A stretch of 64,000 bases of DNA, taken from Salipiger pallidus (lineage in GTDB: Bacteria > Pseudomonadota > Alphaproteobacteria > Rhodobacterales > Rhodobacteraceae). The first letter of the stretch is position 1; every line of letters begins with the position of its first letter. The DNA is taken from contig NZ_BMJV01000001.1 of assembly GCF_014643635.1 (NCBI RefSeq), positions 1,060,925-1,124,924 of the forward strand, read 5' to 3'. Below, one piece after another: positions 1 to 8,636 of the stretch. Below the pieces are notes generated by a model. That model saw only the letters and a program-made list of their open reading frames with translations. It searched no databases and had not been told where the DNA came from. A program made the position numbers and the translations under genes.

Positions 1-2
1 CC

Positions 3-596
3 GAGTTCCTACCCGCCGTCATAAGTGACTTCGCTGCGCGCCACCCGCAGATCGGCTTCGAGATCCGTTTCGATTCGACCGATGGCATCGTCGGCGCACT
101 GATTGACGACGTGGCCGACATCGGGATCACCTTCAACGGGCCAGCCCGTAACGACATCGCAACCGTGACCGAGCATATCGAACCGATCTGTTGCCTTGTC
201 CGGCCCGGCCACCCGCTTGCCGAGCTCTCCAGACCACAGCTTGCTGACGTTTTGGGATGGCCGCTGGCGCTGCCGGAGACATCTTTTGGGATGCGCCGTA
301 TGGTCGATGTGGCGATCGCGCGCAGCTCAGGGGTGCCGCGCATCGCAATCAACACCAATTCGCTGGAGCTGACCAAGCGGGTTGCCATGACCGGCGACGC
401 AGTCGCCTTCATGCCCGGTTTCATGGTGCACAAAGACATAGCGGCAGGGCGGTTGCTCGCGCTGCGTCTTAACTGTCCCGATCTCGAAGAGGCGCGCGTG
501 TCGGTCTGTGTTCACCGCGACCGGGAACTGTCCTTCGCCGCAAAGGCGTTGTCATCGCTTCTCACCTCACATTTCCGGGCGCTCGGCGCGGGCTAG
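3..596 (+). CDS. LysR-family transcriptional regulator, effector-binding domain (5' truncated by window edge)
   Basis: The reading frame is open from the first bases of the window to a stop at 594-596, so only the C-terminal ~197 residues are present and the N-terminal helix-turn-helix lies outside. The visible part has the alternating alpha/beta pattern of a LysR substrate-binding domain: 'ADIGITFNG' followed by 'IEPICCLVRPGHPLA' and later 'INTNSLELTKRVAMTGDAVA' are typical strand/loop motifs of that fold. It lies 142 bp upstream of, and in the same direction as, the ABC transporter/rut operon, so it is a plausible regulator of it, although LysR regulators more often sit divergent to their target. 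The effector is unknown; a pyrimidine-related ligand is inference from context only. Confidence 0.85.
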   Translation, partial: EFLPAVISDFAARHPQIGFEIRFDSTDGIVGALIDDVADIGITFNGPARNDIATVTEHIEPICCLVRPGHPLAELSRPQLADVLGWPLALPETSFGMRRMVDVAIARSSGVPRIAINTNSLELTKRVAMTGDAVAFMPGFMVHKDIAAGRLLALRLNCPDLEEARVSVCVHRDRELSFAAKALSSLLTSHFRALGAG

Positions 597-738
597 GCTG
601 CGTGTTGTGTTTTGCGCAACGCCAGCGTGCGACATTGGCACTTTTTGGCGCCGCAGACTCGGATAGGCTGTTGTCATCCGGCCCACTGGCTCACCAGCAA
701 GAGGCCGGCACAAAACAGCGATCCAACAGGAGAAGTCC

Positions 739-1752
739 ATGACACACCCGTCCCTGGGCCGGCGGAGCTTTATGCTCGGCCTTGCCGGTCTGTCCGGCAC
801 CGCAGGCCTCGGCATGCCTGGTTTTGCCCACGCCGCCACGCCCGCCCGTATTTCTGAGGCCATCCACCTCGGTCTCTACATGCCGCTCTATGCCGCGATG
901 AACGGCGGCTTCTTCGAAAAGCATGGACTGACCCCCGATCTCAAGACCGCGGGCGGTATCGCCCAGCCTGTCCCCGCGCTGCTGTCGAATGCTGCGGATT
1001 TCGCCGTCACCGGCACGGGCATGTCGATCAATGCCACCGTCGAGGGCGCGCAGATGGTCAACGTCGCCAAGATCGCCGGGATGATCTCGGTCTGGGTCGT
1101 GGCAAAGCCCGGCATCACCTTCAACGGGCCCGAGGATTTCGCCGGCAAGACCGTCGCCACGCTGAAATTCCCGTCCAACACCTACACCACGCCGTTCTAC
1201 GCGATGAAGCAGGCCGGCATGGACCCGGAAGCCGATGTCACCTGGCTTCAGCTGCCCTTCGGTGCGCAGCTTCAGGCGGTCGTCGACGGGCGGGCCGATT
1301 TCGCCACCGTCTTCGAATGGGACGCCTCAATCGGCGCGACGCAGTTCGATCTCGAGGTGGTCTATTCGCTGGGCGAGGCGCTCGGGCCGGTGGTGTTCTC
1401 GTCGTCCTTCGTGACCGCAGACTTCCTCGAACAGAACCCCGAAGCGGTGCAGGCCTATTGCAACGCCATCGCCGATGCGCAGCGCGCACTGCACGAGGAT
1501 GAGCAACTTTTCATCGACGTCGCGGCCAAGGAGTTCCCGCAGATCGATCCCGAGGTGATCGCCGCCGCGCGTCCGCGCTTCTTCGGCGAGGTGCCGCTGG
1601 TGCCGCGCAACCCGACCATCAGCGCGCAGGAATGGCGCACGCTGGTCGACCACGAGGCCGGTGCAGGCACGCTGCGCGAAGATTTGCCCTACGAGCAGAT
1701 GGTCGACAACAGCTTCGCCGAGAAAGCCGCGCAGGAGTTTGGCCTGTCATGA
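739..1752 (+). CDS. ABC transporter substrate-binding protein, NMT1/SsuA-like, Tat-exported
   Basis: A 337-aa periplasmic binding protein. The N-terminus carries a twin-arginine signal ([10 protein letters not shown] at residues 8-17) with a cleavage-like end near AHA at about residue 31. The mature part has the NMT1/THI5/SsuA fold signature: '[21 protein letters not shown]' style opening, '[15 protein letters not shown]' and '[16 protein letters not shown]'. A good Shine-Dalgarno (AGGAGAAG) precedes the ATG at 739. It is the first gene of the operon; permease and ATPase follow but are interrupted by rutB, rutC and rutD. In this family ligands include sulfonates, taurine and pyrimidine precursors. 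The rut genes make a pyrimidine or a pyrimidine breakdown product the likely ligand here (inference). Confidence 0.88.
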   Translation: MTHPSLGRRSFMLGLAGLSGTAGLGMPGFAHAATPARISEAIHLGLYMPLYAAMNGGFFEKHGLTPDLKTAGGIAQPVPALLSNAADFAVTGTGMSINATVEGAQMVNVAKIAGMISVWVVAKPGITFNGPEDFAGKTVATLKFPSNTYTTPFYAMKQAGMDPEADVTWLQLPFGAQLQAVVDGRADFATVFEWDASIGATQFDLEVVYSLGEALGPVVFSSSFVTADFLEQNPEAVQAYCNAIADAQRALHEDEQLFIDVAAKEFPQIDPEVIAAARPRFFGEVPLVPRNPTISAQEWRTLVDHEAGAGTLREDLPYEQMVDNSFAEKAAQEFGLS

Positions 1753-2453
1753 AGGATCTGAAGGATACGCGCCGGCTGGAATTGCCGGCGCTTCCCGAGC
1801 CGGTGACGCTCGACCCCTCCTCCACCGCGCTCATCGTGGTGGACATGCAGAACGCCTATGCGGCAAGCGGCGGCTACCTCGACATCGCCGGCTTCGACCT
1901 GTCGGGCATCGACGCGGTGAATGCCAATGTCGCGACGCTGGCACAGATGTGCCGCGACAGGGGCGTGCAGGTGGTGTTCCTGCAGAACGGCTGGGACGCG
2001 AGCTATGTCGAGGCGGGCGGTCCCGCTTCGGTCAATGTCGCCAAGTCCAACGCCCTGCGCGTCATGCGCGAGCGGCCCGAGCTGCAAGGCACGCTGCTCG
2101 CCAAAGGCGGTTGGGACTACCAGCTCATCGACGCACTGACGGTGCAGGAGGGCGACCTGCTCCTGCCCAAGCCGCGCTATTCCGGCTTCGTCAGCACGCC
2201 GCTCGATTCCATGCTGCGCTCGCGCGGAATCTGCACGCTGCTGGTCTGCGGCGTGGCCTCGAACGTCTGCGTCGAGACCACGATCCGCGATGCCTTCGGC
2301 CTCGAATACCACCCGGTCATGGTCGAGGACTGCTGCCTTCAGGCAGGGCCGCGCGCCATGCACGACGCCACCGTCTTCAACGTCCGCACCTTCTTCGGCT
2401 GGACGACCACGCTGGCAGAGGTGGACGCCACCCTGCCCGCCCCCGAACAATAA
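1749..2453 (+). CDS. rutB: Ureidoacrylate amidohydrolase RutB (isochorismatase-like)
   Basis: RutB hydrolyses (peroxy)ureidoacrylate, releasing carbamate, in Rut pyrimidine catabolism. The 234-aa protein starts at an ATG overlapping the previous stop by 4 nt. It has the cysteine-hydrolase triad: Asp32 (VVDMQN), Lys141 ([10 protein letters not shown]) and Cys174 (ASNVCVE). Long stretches match what I remember of E. coli RutB, for example '[13 protein letters not shown]', '[11 protein letters not shown]', '[13 protein letters not shown]' and 'FNVRTFFGW', which go beyond the generic isochorismatase fold. An upstream in-frame extension from 1632 would overlap the binding-protein gene and is not used. 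RutA, which would make its substrate, is not in the window. Confidence 0.88.
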   Translation: MKDLKDTRRLELPALPEPVTLDPSSTALIVVDMQNAYAASGGYLDIAGFDLSGIDAVNANVATLAQMCRDRGVQVVFLQNGWDASYVEAGGPASVNVAKSNALRVMRERPELQGTLLAKGGWDYQLIDALTVQEGDLLLPKPRYSGFVSTPLDSMLRSRGICTLLVCGVASNVCVETTIRDAFGLEYHPVMVEDCCLQAGPRAMHDATVFNVRTFFGWTTTLAEVDATLPAPEQ

Positions 2454-2464
2454 GGACACAACCC

Positions 2465-2851
2465 ATGTTCACCCCCGTCATCCCCGAGGGCGCGCCCAAG
2501 CCCATCGCCCCCTTCGTCCCCGGCAGCCGCGTCGGCGACACGCTCTACGTCGCGGGCATGCTCGCGCTCGGCCCCGACGGCGAGAGCCTCCACACCGGTG
2601 ACGTCAAGGCGCAGACCCGCTATGTCATCGATGAGATCCTGCGCGTCGTGAAGAGCGAAGGCGGCAGCGCCGAGGACATCTGCTACAACGCGATCTTCCT
2701 CAAGAACCGCGAGGATTACGCGGCCTTCAACGAGGTCTATGCCGAGTATTTCGGAGCCAACCCGCCGGCGCGCTACTGTATCATCTCAGAGCTGGTGCGT
2801 GACGAGCTGCTGGTCGAGATCGCCAGCACAGCCTATCTTGGCAAGCCGTGA
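2465..2851 (+). CDS. rutC: RutC-type aminoacrylate reductase/deaminase, RidA/YjgF family
   Basis: A 128-aa RidA/YjgF/YER057c-family protein. The order of blocks 'IAPFVPGSRVGDTLYVAGMLA', 'GDVKAQTRYVIDEI', 'DICYNAIFLKN' and 'NPPARYCI...LVEIASTAYL' is closer to RutC than to generic RidA, which normally begins with a different segment. In the Rut pathway RutC acts on 3-aminoacrylate (peracid) between RutB and RutD. The gene starts 11 nt after the rutB stop, with the AAGGA motif just upstream, and its stop overlaps the start of the permease gene. The exact chemistry of RutC is debated for the family; assignment here rests on sequence resemblance and on its rutB and rutD neighbours. Confidence 0.85.
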   Translation: MFTPVIPEGAPKPIAPFVPGSRVGDTLYVAGMLALGPDGESLHTGDVKAQTRYVIDEILRVVKSEGGSAEDICYNAIFLKNREDYAAFNEVYAEYFGANPPARYCIISELVRDELLVEIASTAYLGKP

Positions 2852-3657
2852 TGGCTATGGCGACGCATTCCTCTGCCCCGGCGCGTGCGCCGCGCCGTGG
2901 CCCCCTGGGCGAGACGACGAAGATCCGCCTCTACCAGATTGCGGTGCTGCTGGTCATCATCGCCCTGTGGCAGGTCGGGCTCTGGATCGGCTGGCTGAAA
3001 CCCTATGTCTACGGCACCCCGCTAGGCGTGCTCCAAAGCTTTGCCACGCAGATCGCCGACGGCAGCCTGCTGCGGCATTTCTGGGTCACTGGGCAGGAGG
3101 TCGTGATCGGCTTCGTGCTGGGCTGCGCCCTAGGCAGTGGCGCGGGGCTGCTGCTCTGGCTCTCGCCGCTCTGGGCGAAGATCCTACACCCCTACATGAT
3201 CGCGCTCAACGGTGTGCCGAAGATCGCCTTGGCGCCGCTCATCATCGTCTGGTTCGGCCTCGGCATGGAGAGCAAGATCGCCATCGCGACGATCATCACC
3301 TTCATCGTCGCCTTCCTCCAGGCCTATAAGGGCTCGCAGGAGATCGACCCAGACCTGATCCGGCTGATGAAATCGCTCGGTGCCTCACCCTGGCAGACCT
3401 TTCGCACCATCGTTGTTCCGGGCAGCGTCCCGTGGATCGTCTCGGCGCTGCGGCTCAACGTCGGCTTTGCGCTGATCGGCGCGGTGGTCGGCGAATACAT
3501 CTCTGCTGAAGAGGGCCTTGGCTACATGGTCTACTACTCAGGCCAGCTCTACGACTTGAACTCGGTCTGGGTCGGCATCTTCAGCCTGATGATCATGGCG
3601 CTACTGCTCGAAGCCATCGTGGCGCGCCTCGAACGTTACCTCGACATGGAGCACTGA
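2851..3657 (+). CDS. ABC transporter permease, SsuC/TauC-like
   Basis: About 268 aa with some six hydrophobic segments. It has the BPD_transp_1 EAA-type loop around 'LMKSLGASPWQTFRTIVVPG' and the family-typical 'GVPKIALAPLIIVWFGLG'. This places it with the nitrate/sulfonate/taurine/pyrimidine-precursor permeases. Three starts are possible: GTG 2848, ATG 2851 and ATG 2857. I use ATG 2851, which overlaps the rutC stop by one base. The gene lies between rutC and rutD, so transport and catabolic genes are translationally interleaved. It should form the inner-membrane channel with the binding protein at 739 and the ATPase at 4462. Confidence 0.87.
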   Translation: MAMATHSSAPARAPRRGPLGETTKIRLYQIAVLLVIIALWQVGLWIGWLKPYVYGTPLGVLQSFATQIADGSLLRHFWVTGQEVVIGFVLGCALGSGAGLLLWLSPLWAKILHPYMIALNGVPKIALAPLIIVWFGLGMESKIAIATIITFIVAFLQAYKGSQEIDPDLIRLMKSLGASPWQTFRTIVVPGSVPWIVSALRLNVGFALIGAVVGEYISAEEGLGYMVYYSGQLYDLNSVWVGIFSLMIMALLLEAIVARLERYLDMEH

Positions 3658-3658
3658 C

Positions 3659-4465
3659 ATGCCCTCCATCACCCTCCCCGACGGCGACACGCTGTATTAC
3701 GAAGAACACGGGCAAGGCCGCCCACTGGTCATGGTCGCGGGCCTTGGCGGCATCGGCGCCTACTGGGCCCCGCAGGTCGCGCCCTTCGCCGAGCATTTCC
3801 GCGTCATCCTGCACGATCATCGCGGCACCGGGCAATCGAGCCGCTCGCAGATCACCTATTCGGTTGAGCAGATGGCCGCCGATACGCTGGCGCTGATGGA
3901 TGCGCTAGGGATCGAACAGGCGGATTTCGTCGGCCATTCCACCGGCGCCTCGGTGGCGCAGGTGATCGCCGCCGAACATCCGAACCGGCTGGGGCGCATC
4001 ATCCTCGCCTCGGGCTGGACCAAGGCCGATGGCTTCTTCCGCCGCTGCTTTGAGACCCGCAAGCAACTTCTGCTGACCGCCGGGGCGGAGGCCTACATCA
4101 AGGCGACACCGCTGTTCCTCAACCCCAGTTGGTGGATCCGCGACAACATCGACACCATCGAGCGCGGTGAAAGCGGCATCTACGGCGGCAACCATGACGT
4201 CGGGATCATGGCCAGCCGCATCGACGCGCTGCTGGTCTTCGACCGCACCGCCGACCTGCCCAGTATTCCGCACGAGGTGCTAGTGATGGGGGTCGCCAAC
4301 GATCACCTGACCCCCGCCTATTTCTCTGAGGAGATGGCGGCGCTGATCCCAGGCGCAAAACTGTCAATCATGACCGACGGCGGACATGCCGCAAGCCAAG
4401 TGCTGCCGGACGAGTTTAACGCCATTGCGCTGGCCTTCCTGACCGGAGAAGGAGAGGCAGCATGA
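3659..4465 (+). CDS. rutD: Alpha/beta hydrolase, RutD-like aminoacrylate hydrolase
   Basis: A 268-aa alpha/beta hydrolase. Blocks resembling RutD are 'VAGLGGIGAYWAPQ' (oxyanion region), 'HDHRGTGQSSR', the nucleophile-elbow region 'DFVGHSTGASVAQV' and 'RCFETRKQLLLTAGAEAYI...PLFLNPSWW', the last being characteristic of RutD rather than other hydrolases. The C-terminal 'DGGHAASQ' supplies the catalytic His. In the pathway RutD speeds hydrolysis of aminoacrylate to malonic semialdehyde. The gene begins one base after the permease stop and overlaps the ATPase gene by 4 nt, so it is firmly operonic. The nucleophile position reads GHSTG, a normal serine elbow. Confidence 0.83.
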   Translation: MPSITLPDGDTLYYEEHGQGRPLVMVAGLGGIGAYWAPQVAPFAEHFRVILHDHRGTGQSSRSQITYSVEQMAADTLALMDALGIEQADFVGHSTGASVAQVIAAEHPNRLGRIILASGWTKADGFFRRCFETRKQLLLTAGAEAYIKATPLFLNPSWWIRDNIDTIERGESGIYGGNHDVGIMASRIDALLVFDRTADLPSIPHEVLVMGVANDHLTPAYFSEEMAALIPGAKLSIMTDGGHAASQVLPDEFNAIALAFLTGEGEAA

Positions 4466-5265
4466 GCGCCCATGACACCGTCCTGACCGCCGAGGCTGCC
4501 CGCGTCGTCTACAACGAGGGCACCGATGCCGCCGTGGAAGCGGTGCGCGATATCACGCTCGAGCTGCGCCGCGGCGAAATCCTCGCTTTGGTCGGCCCAT
4601 CAGGCTGCGGCAAGACCACGCTGTTCAACGCCATCGCAGGGCTGATTCCGCTTCAGGGAGGAGCGGTGTCGGTTGGCGGCGACCGGGTTGAGGATGCGAA
4701 GGGCCATGTTGGCTACATGCTCCAGAAGGACCTGCTGCTGCCCTGGCGCAGCGTGATCGACAACGTGACGCTGGGGCTTGAGATCCGCGGCATCGCAAGG
4801 ACCGAAGCGCGGCGCCGGGCGCAGACGCTGATCGACCGCTACGGCCTATCGGGTTTTGAGAATTCGAAGCCTGCCGGCCTGTCGGGCGGGATGCGCCAGC
4901 GCGCGGCACTGATGCGGACGCTGGCCTTCGAGCCCGAGGTGATCCTTCTCGACGAGCCCTTCTCGGCACTCGACTTCCAGACCCGCATCCTGCTGCAATC
5001 AGACGTCAAGCGCATCATCCGCGAAGAGGGCCGCAGCGTAATCCTGATCACCCACGACATCGGCGAGGCGATTTCTATGGCCAACCGCATTGTCGTGCTG
5101 ACCAACCGTCCTGCGACAGTCAAGTCTGTCTACGAAACGCCCTGGGGCAGTGAAGAGATCGACCCGGTCGCCGTGCGCGAGCGCCCCGAATACCAAGAAC
5201 TTTTTTCCACGATCTGGCAAGAACTCGAACTAGCTCCGCGGCAGTGTGAGATCGGGCTAACCTAA
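4462..5265 (+). CDS. ABC transporter ATP-binding protein, SsuB/TauB-like
   Basis: A 267-aa ATPase with Walker A 'GPSGCGKTTLF', Q-loop 'MLQKDLLLPWR', signature 'LSGGMRQRAALMRTL', Walker B 'VILLDEPFSALD' and H-loop 'ILITHDIGEA'. The LLPWR Q-loop and ARTLAF-like region put it with the sulfonate/nitrate/taurine class, matching the binding protein and permease of this operon. It starts with ATGA overlapping the rutD stop and is the last gene of the operon. After it the base composition drops and the accessory segment begins. The energised substrate is unknown, most likely a pyrimidine. Confidence 0.9.
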   Translation: MSAHDTVLTAEAARVVYNEGTDAAVEAVRDITLELRRGEILALVGPSGCGKTTLFNAIAGLIPLQGGAVSVGGDRVEDAKGHVGYMLQKDLLLPWRSVIDNVTLGLEIRGIARTEARRRAQTLIDRYGLSGFENSKPAGLSGGMRQRAALMRTLAFEPEVILLDEPFSALDFQTRILLQSDVKRIIREEGRSVILITHDIGEAISMANRIVVLTNRPATVKSVYETPWGSEEIDPVAVRERPEYQELFSTIWQELELAPRQCEIGLT

Positions 5266-5639
5266 GGGTTGGGAGTGGCGTGCAGAATTCGAGCACAGGT
5301 TCGCCGCTCTCAATTTTCTGAGCATTTCTGAGCGCTTCGTGTGGCTGTAGGTGACGTTGACGGTGCGCATTCCTACATCTGCGCGTTTGCGCGGCCAGAG
5401 GAGCATTGGGCCTATGATCTATGCCGACTGCGGCTCGATCCCCTGCGCGATGCGTCACATTTTCTAGGACTTCGAATTGATCCCGAGCAATGAGCGATCG
5501 GTCCCATGTGGATGCTCAGCCATTCCTAGCCGACCCGCTGGAACACCGCCGACAGCGCTTTCTTGATGACCAAGCTGCCTCCCGCTTGAGCGCGACTTTT
5601 CCAGCGCCTATTCCTCCGCAAGAATCGAAGCGAGGCAGC
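5266..5639. other. Intergenic stretch at the left edge of the accessory segment
   Basis: No convincing gene. It is visibly less GC-rich than the operon before it. A short direct repeat TTTCTGAGC occurs twice around 5313-5334. I looked for a copy of the tRNA-Ser 3' end (the expected left attachment site of an element integrated at 11861) and did not find one. The next gene could begin as early as 5490, but the ATG at 5640 has the better ribosome binding site. Confidence 0.5.
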
Positions 5640-7652
5640 ATGAACATTCAGCGTGAGACGAGGGAGCAAAAGCTCACGAAGCTATTCGAAGATGGCAAAC
5701 TTGAAGAGGCCGGAGATGATGCCGCCTTTCTGACACGCCTGAACCAGATGGTGATCGGAAAGCGCCCCGATGTTCCTGCGAACACCCCAGCCGAGATCGC
5801 TGACGGGATCGACAGGCATGGCCGCCTCCACCCCCACCACGAGCTCTACTGCTTTGGGCACTGGCTACTGCTCGACCAAACCAACGGCTTTCGCGACAGT
5901 CGCGGTCACCCCATCGACCGCAGGCGCCTGCTCAAGTCTGTGGGTGCCGGGCTCGACCACCTGCACATGCGCGATCTCGCAACGAGATATACAGACAAGC
6001 TTGCCGAAGTTGAGACGTCGCCTGGTGAGAAGGCTATCCCCCGCCCGGTGCCGACGGCACGGGAAAGGTCAGTCTCAAACCTGACGAAGAAGGATCTCAG
6101 CACACGCTGGAACAAGCTCTTCGGGGACAAGATGAAGACCTCCGACTTCGACGCGCAGCTGAAGAGCATGAAGCGCGTCCTGCCGCTTTACATCGGCTAC
6201 ATCCAATCCGACCCGAAGACCCTCTGCGGCAAGACACTCAAGAGGTCGCCGAAGATCGAGGCGCTGCTGCACGCGTTGAAGACGCCTCCCAAACCATCTG
6301 CGAAACCGATTGCGTCGCCGCTCAAACCTCCGGCAGAACCGCTTCCTGCAGCGCGCGAGCCGTTCGAGATCGCCCTGCAATACTCCAGCGATGAACAGCG
6401 GGAGGAATATCGCGCCATTGTGGAGCCGGACCTGGCAATGCCGACCCTGACCTACACGCCGGAAGAGATGACGGCGACGTCTTCAGAGCATGAGATTGCG
6501 AAGAGCCGGAAGGGCAGACTCGTGTTGCAGCCGGCCATCGAGGTCCGGAAGAGCTACAGGACCGAGGCACTGCTTGATCGCATGGTTATCCTGCTGCACA
6601 CCAGAGAGATCACCTCCCACAAGAGCATTCAAGGCAAGCTCCAGAATGCGACCGGCGCCAGCATGAAGGTGGTCAGTTGGGACGCCAGCATGCATCGGAA
6701 AGCATGGGGCTGTTCATTCCCTCGTGTTTCTGCTCCGGATCCCGGACGACAATTTGCGATCCTGATACAGGAGCCGACACCGGAGCTCTTAGCGCAGATT
6801 GTATCCACGCTGGAGACGATCTGTGGTGTGATCGGAGACGTGCGGATCCACATGATCGAACTCTCTGTCGATTTCTACATAAGGGCGATGACGCAGTCTG
6901 AGATGCTCTCGATGCGCGAGAAGTTCGTCGGCGCGCTGCACCGGCATCACTGGGTTTTGCCTACGTTATTCCTTACTGATGAGCCAAGTGACACGCGCAA
7001 TATCGACCCCCGACAGAGGTTCACTGACGCACAGGGAGACGGAAAGACGCGCTACCTTTTCGCAGGCACGAAACGAGCTACCGACTTCGATGTCTTCAAC
7101 CCAGAGATCCGGGACATCATCCTGACCTCAAGCTCAGGCGAGCGACTCCACCTCAACAGCACGATTTACAAAGGCGAGCAAGGAAGCAGTTGCTGGGTCA
7201 GCATCCAGCATAAGATCGCGGATGAGAGGAACGAGCTTACTGGCACCAAGAGAGACCTCGAGCAGAGTGACAGGCGAGCACGCATCGAGGTCACGCTCTC
7301 CGGGAGAAAGCGCCTTTCCGAACTCGGCACCGTGCAGGATCTTGCGAGTGCGTCGTTTCGCCAGCTCGGCAAAAGGTATCTCACCTTCAAGCTTGCTGCC
7401 ATCGCCCCCCTGCAGCACGTGCTAGAGGACGCAAAGACGCAGCTGTCGAGCCGCGGCGTCTACGGGATCGAGCTCAGGCATCGTGCACAGGCGGAGCTCG
7501 AGCGCGAGACGGCCAAGAAAGATGGGAGGACGCCTCCGAGGATAAGCTTGGCAGACAGCGTGGCCCTTACGGACTGGACGGAGATGAACACCTGCATCGG
7601 TGAAGCACTGGACGCGCTGACGCGACGCTGGAAGCGTTTCTCGGGGACATGA
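5640..7652 (+). CDS. Unrecognised 670-aa protein of the tRNA-Ser element; possible replication-initiator-like domain
   Basis: No family recognised with confidence. The ATG at 5640 follows a GAGGCAGC-type Shine-Dalgarno; an in-frame ATG at 5490 has none. Residues ~1-140 form a charged region with 'HGRLHPHHELYCFGHWLLLDQ', followed by a Pro/Lys-rich linker at about 210-240. The second half (about 310-600) has the strand pattern 'IHMIELSVDFY', then 'SSCWVSIQHKIADERN', then 'RRARIEVTLSGRKRL'. That order recalls Rep_trans / phage gene II-X initiators (a DFY strand, a Y/W-x-K tract, an R-x-E-V-x-L strand). This is pattern resemblance only, and no catalytic HUH or Tyr site was assigned. Composition is lower GC than the flanking core genes, consistent with transfer. 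Confidence 0.75.
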   Translation: MNIQRETREQKLTKLFEDGKLEEAGDDAAFLTRLNQMVIGKRPDVPANTPAEIADGIDRHGRLHPHHELYCFGHWLLLDQTNGFRDSRGHPIDRRRLLKSVGAGLDHLHMRDLATRYTDKLAEVETSPGEKAIPRPVPTARERSVSNLTKKDLSTRWNKLFGDKMKTSDFDAQLKSMKRVLPLYIGYIQSDPKTLCGKTLKRSPKIEALLHALKTPPKPSAKPIASPLKPPAEPLPAAREPFEIALQYSSDEQREEYRAIVEPDLAMPTLTYTPEEMTATSSEHEIAKSRKGRLVLQPAIEVRKSYRTEALLDRMVILLHTREITSHKSIQGKLQNATGASMKVVSWDASMHRKAWGCSFPRVSAPDPGRQFAILIQEPTPELLAQIVSTLETICGVIGDVRIHMIELSVDFYIRAMTQSEMLSMREKFVGALHRHHWVLPTLFLTDEPSDTRNIDPRQRFTDAQGDGKTRYLFAGTKRATDFDVFNPEIRDIILTSSSGERLHLNSTIYKGEQGSSCWVSIQHKIADERNELTGTKRDLEQSDRRARIEVTLSGRKRLSELGTVQDLASASFRQLGKRYLTFKLAAIAPLQHVLEDAKTQLSSRGVYGIELRHRAQAELERETAKKDGRTPPRISLADSVALTDWTEMNTCIGEALDALTRRWKRFSGT

Positions 7653-8636
7653 TCCAGGTGAGCCTGCTGGCGGCGCGGCGACGTCTGCATGGTTGGCTTC
7701 CTGGCTGTCTGTTGCGCGCTACCGGCTTTCTGCTCTTCTTCTCTCTTCCGGTAAGCATGGTAGAGCCTATATGGTATTGGTTGGGTTCCCCAGTTATTAG
7801 CTCCGCATGCTGCCGCCTGCAGAGCGGAGATGCCTGCGCCCCCCAAAAGTAAGAAAACACTGAAGATACCTGGACACCGCGACCTAGATCCGAGCTCAAT
7901 CCAATTGGCCAATCCTCAACAAATCTGCGTAGCGAAGCCAAGTTAAGAGCTAATAGATGGGCGCGTCGCGGGTGACGGCAGCGCCGCATTCCGAGCGCGG
8001 CCGACGCGACCGCATAAAGGCTCTTCGCGCCGAGCAGAACCGCCTCTGGAGCGGTAGCGCCGTTGATGAGGTCTACCCTGGCATCGGCAGAGGGCTGGCC
8101 CGACGGAGCCTTGGCCCCTCCCAGAAGGGCAAGGCGCATATCGGACAACCACATACCTTGCCTCCTCTTAGTGATCCGCCTGTGCGCTCATCAGCCGAGC
8201 ACCATTGCGGGATTCGATACCTTATTGCCTGAGCTTCGATGCCGTCACGCTGCGGCTGAAAGGCCGACGACGGGTGCGGCCGAAAAAGACGAGAAGTGAT
8301 CTCGCTCCTGCGAGCACTGACGCAAAGAACCTTATTTTGCGGACCAAAAATGTAAACTTTTGTCAACTTAATGGAAACGTTGGCATCCGATTTCGGCGCA
8401 TACTGCACGTTCTTACGGTCATAATGACAACCACACGTCAACCTGACGACAACCTTATGTAAACCTTGCGCAACCTGACGTCGGCGAGATCAGGCCCTTG
8501 CCGGACCACACGCTCACCCAAATGGGGACGGACTGCGAATCTCTGTAGCCATTGCGCCGAAGCCACCATACTCTTCACGCCCCCCCTCTGCAGAGACCGA
8601 CAGGGGCCGCCGTGGATGCCGCCCCTCTCGAAACCA
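7653..8636. other. Unassigned kilobase in the accessory segment; one weak ORF with a strong RBS
   Basis: No confident gene. The best candidate is on the minus strand: an ATG at 8152-8154 preceded by a strong GAGGAGGCAAGGT Shine-Dalgarno. It opens a frame (8154 down to 7567) whose first ~60 residues look protein-like (VDLINGATAPEAVLLGAKSL) but which then turns Arg/Cys/Ser-rich, as if frameshifted or truncated. The stretch 8320-8460 is AT-rich for this genome. The 10-mer CAACCTGACG occurs directly repeated at 8439-8448 and 8471-8480, which could be a protein-binding or origin feature. No tRNA or integrase was seen. Confidence 0.45.
8439..8480. repeat. Direct repeat CAACCTGACG, two copies 32 bp apart
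   Basis: Identical decamers at 8439-8448 and 8471-8480 lie in the AT-richer part of the accessory segment, with AACCTTATGTAAACCTT between them. The position, roughly midway between the Rep-like gene and the XRE regulator, would suit operator or origin sites. Function is not shown by sequence. Confidence 0.5.

Noticed and set aside
634-649. Sigma-54-like promoter TGGCAC...GC upstream of the ABC/rut operon
   Set aside because: The distance between the GG and GC elements is 11 instead of 12 and the -12 TTGC is missing, so the match is not good enough.
8209-8217. GGGATTCGA matching part of the tRNA-Ser T arm, considered as a left attachment site
   Set aside because: Only nine bases match, with no extension on either side; attachment duplications at tRNA genes are normally longer.
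7957-8232. Plus-strand 91-codon frame in the accessory kilobase
   Set aside because: No ribosome binding site, Arg-rich composition and no protein-like pattern; the opposing minus-strand candidate at 8154 is better, though also weak.
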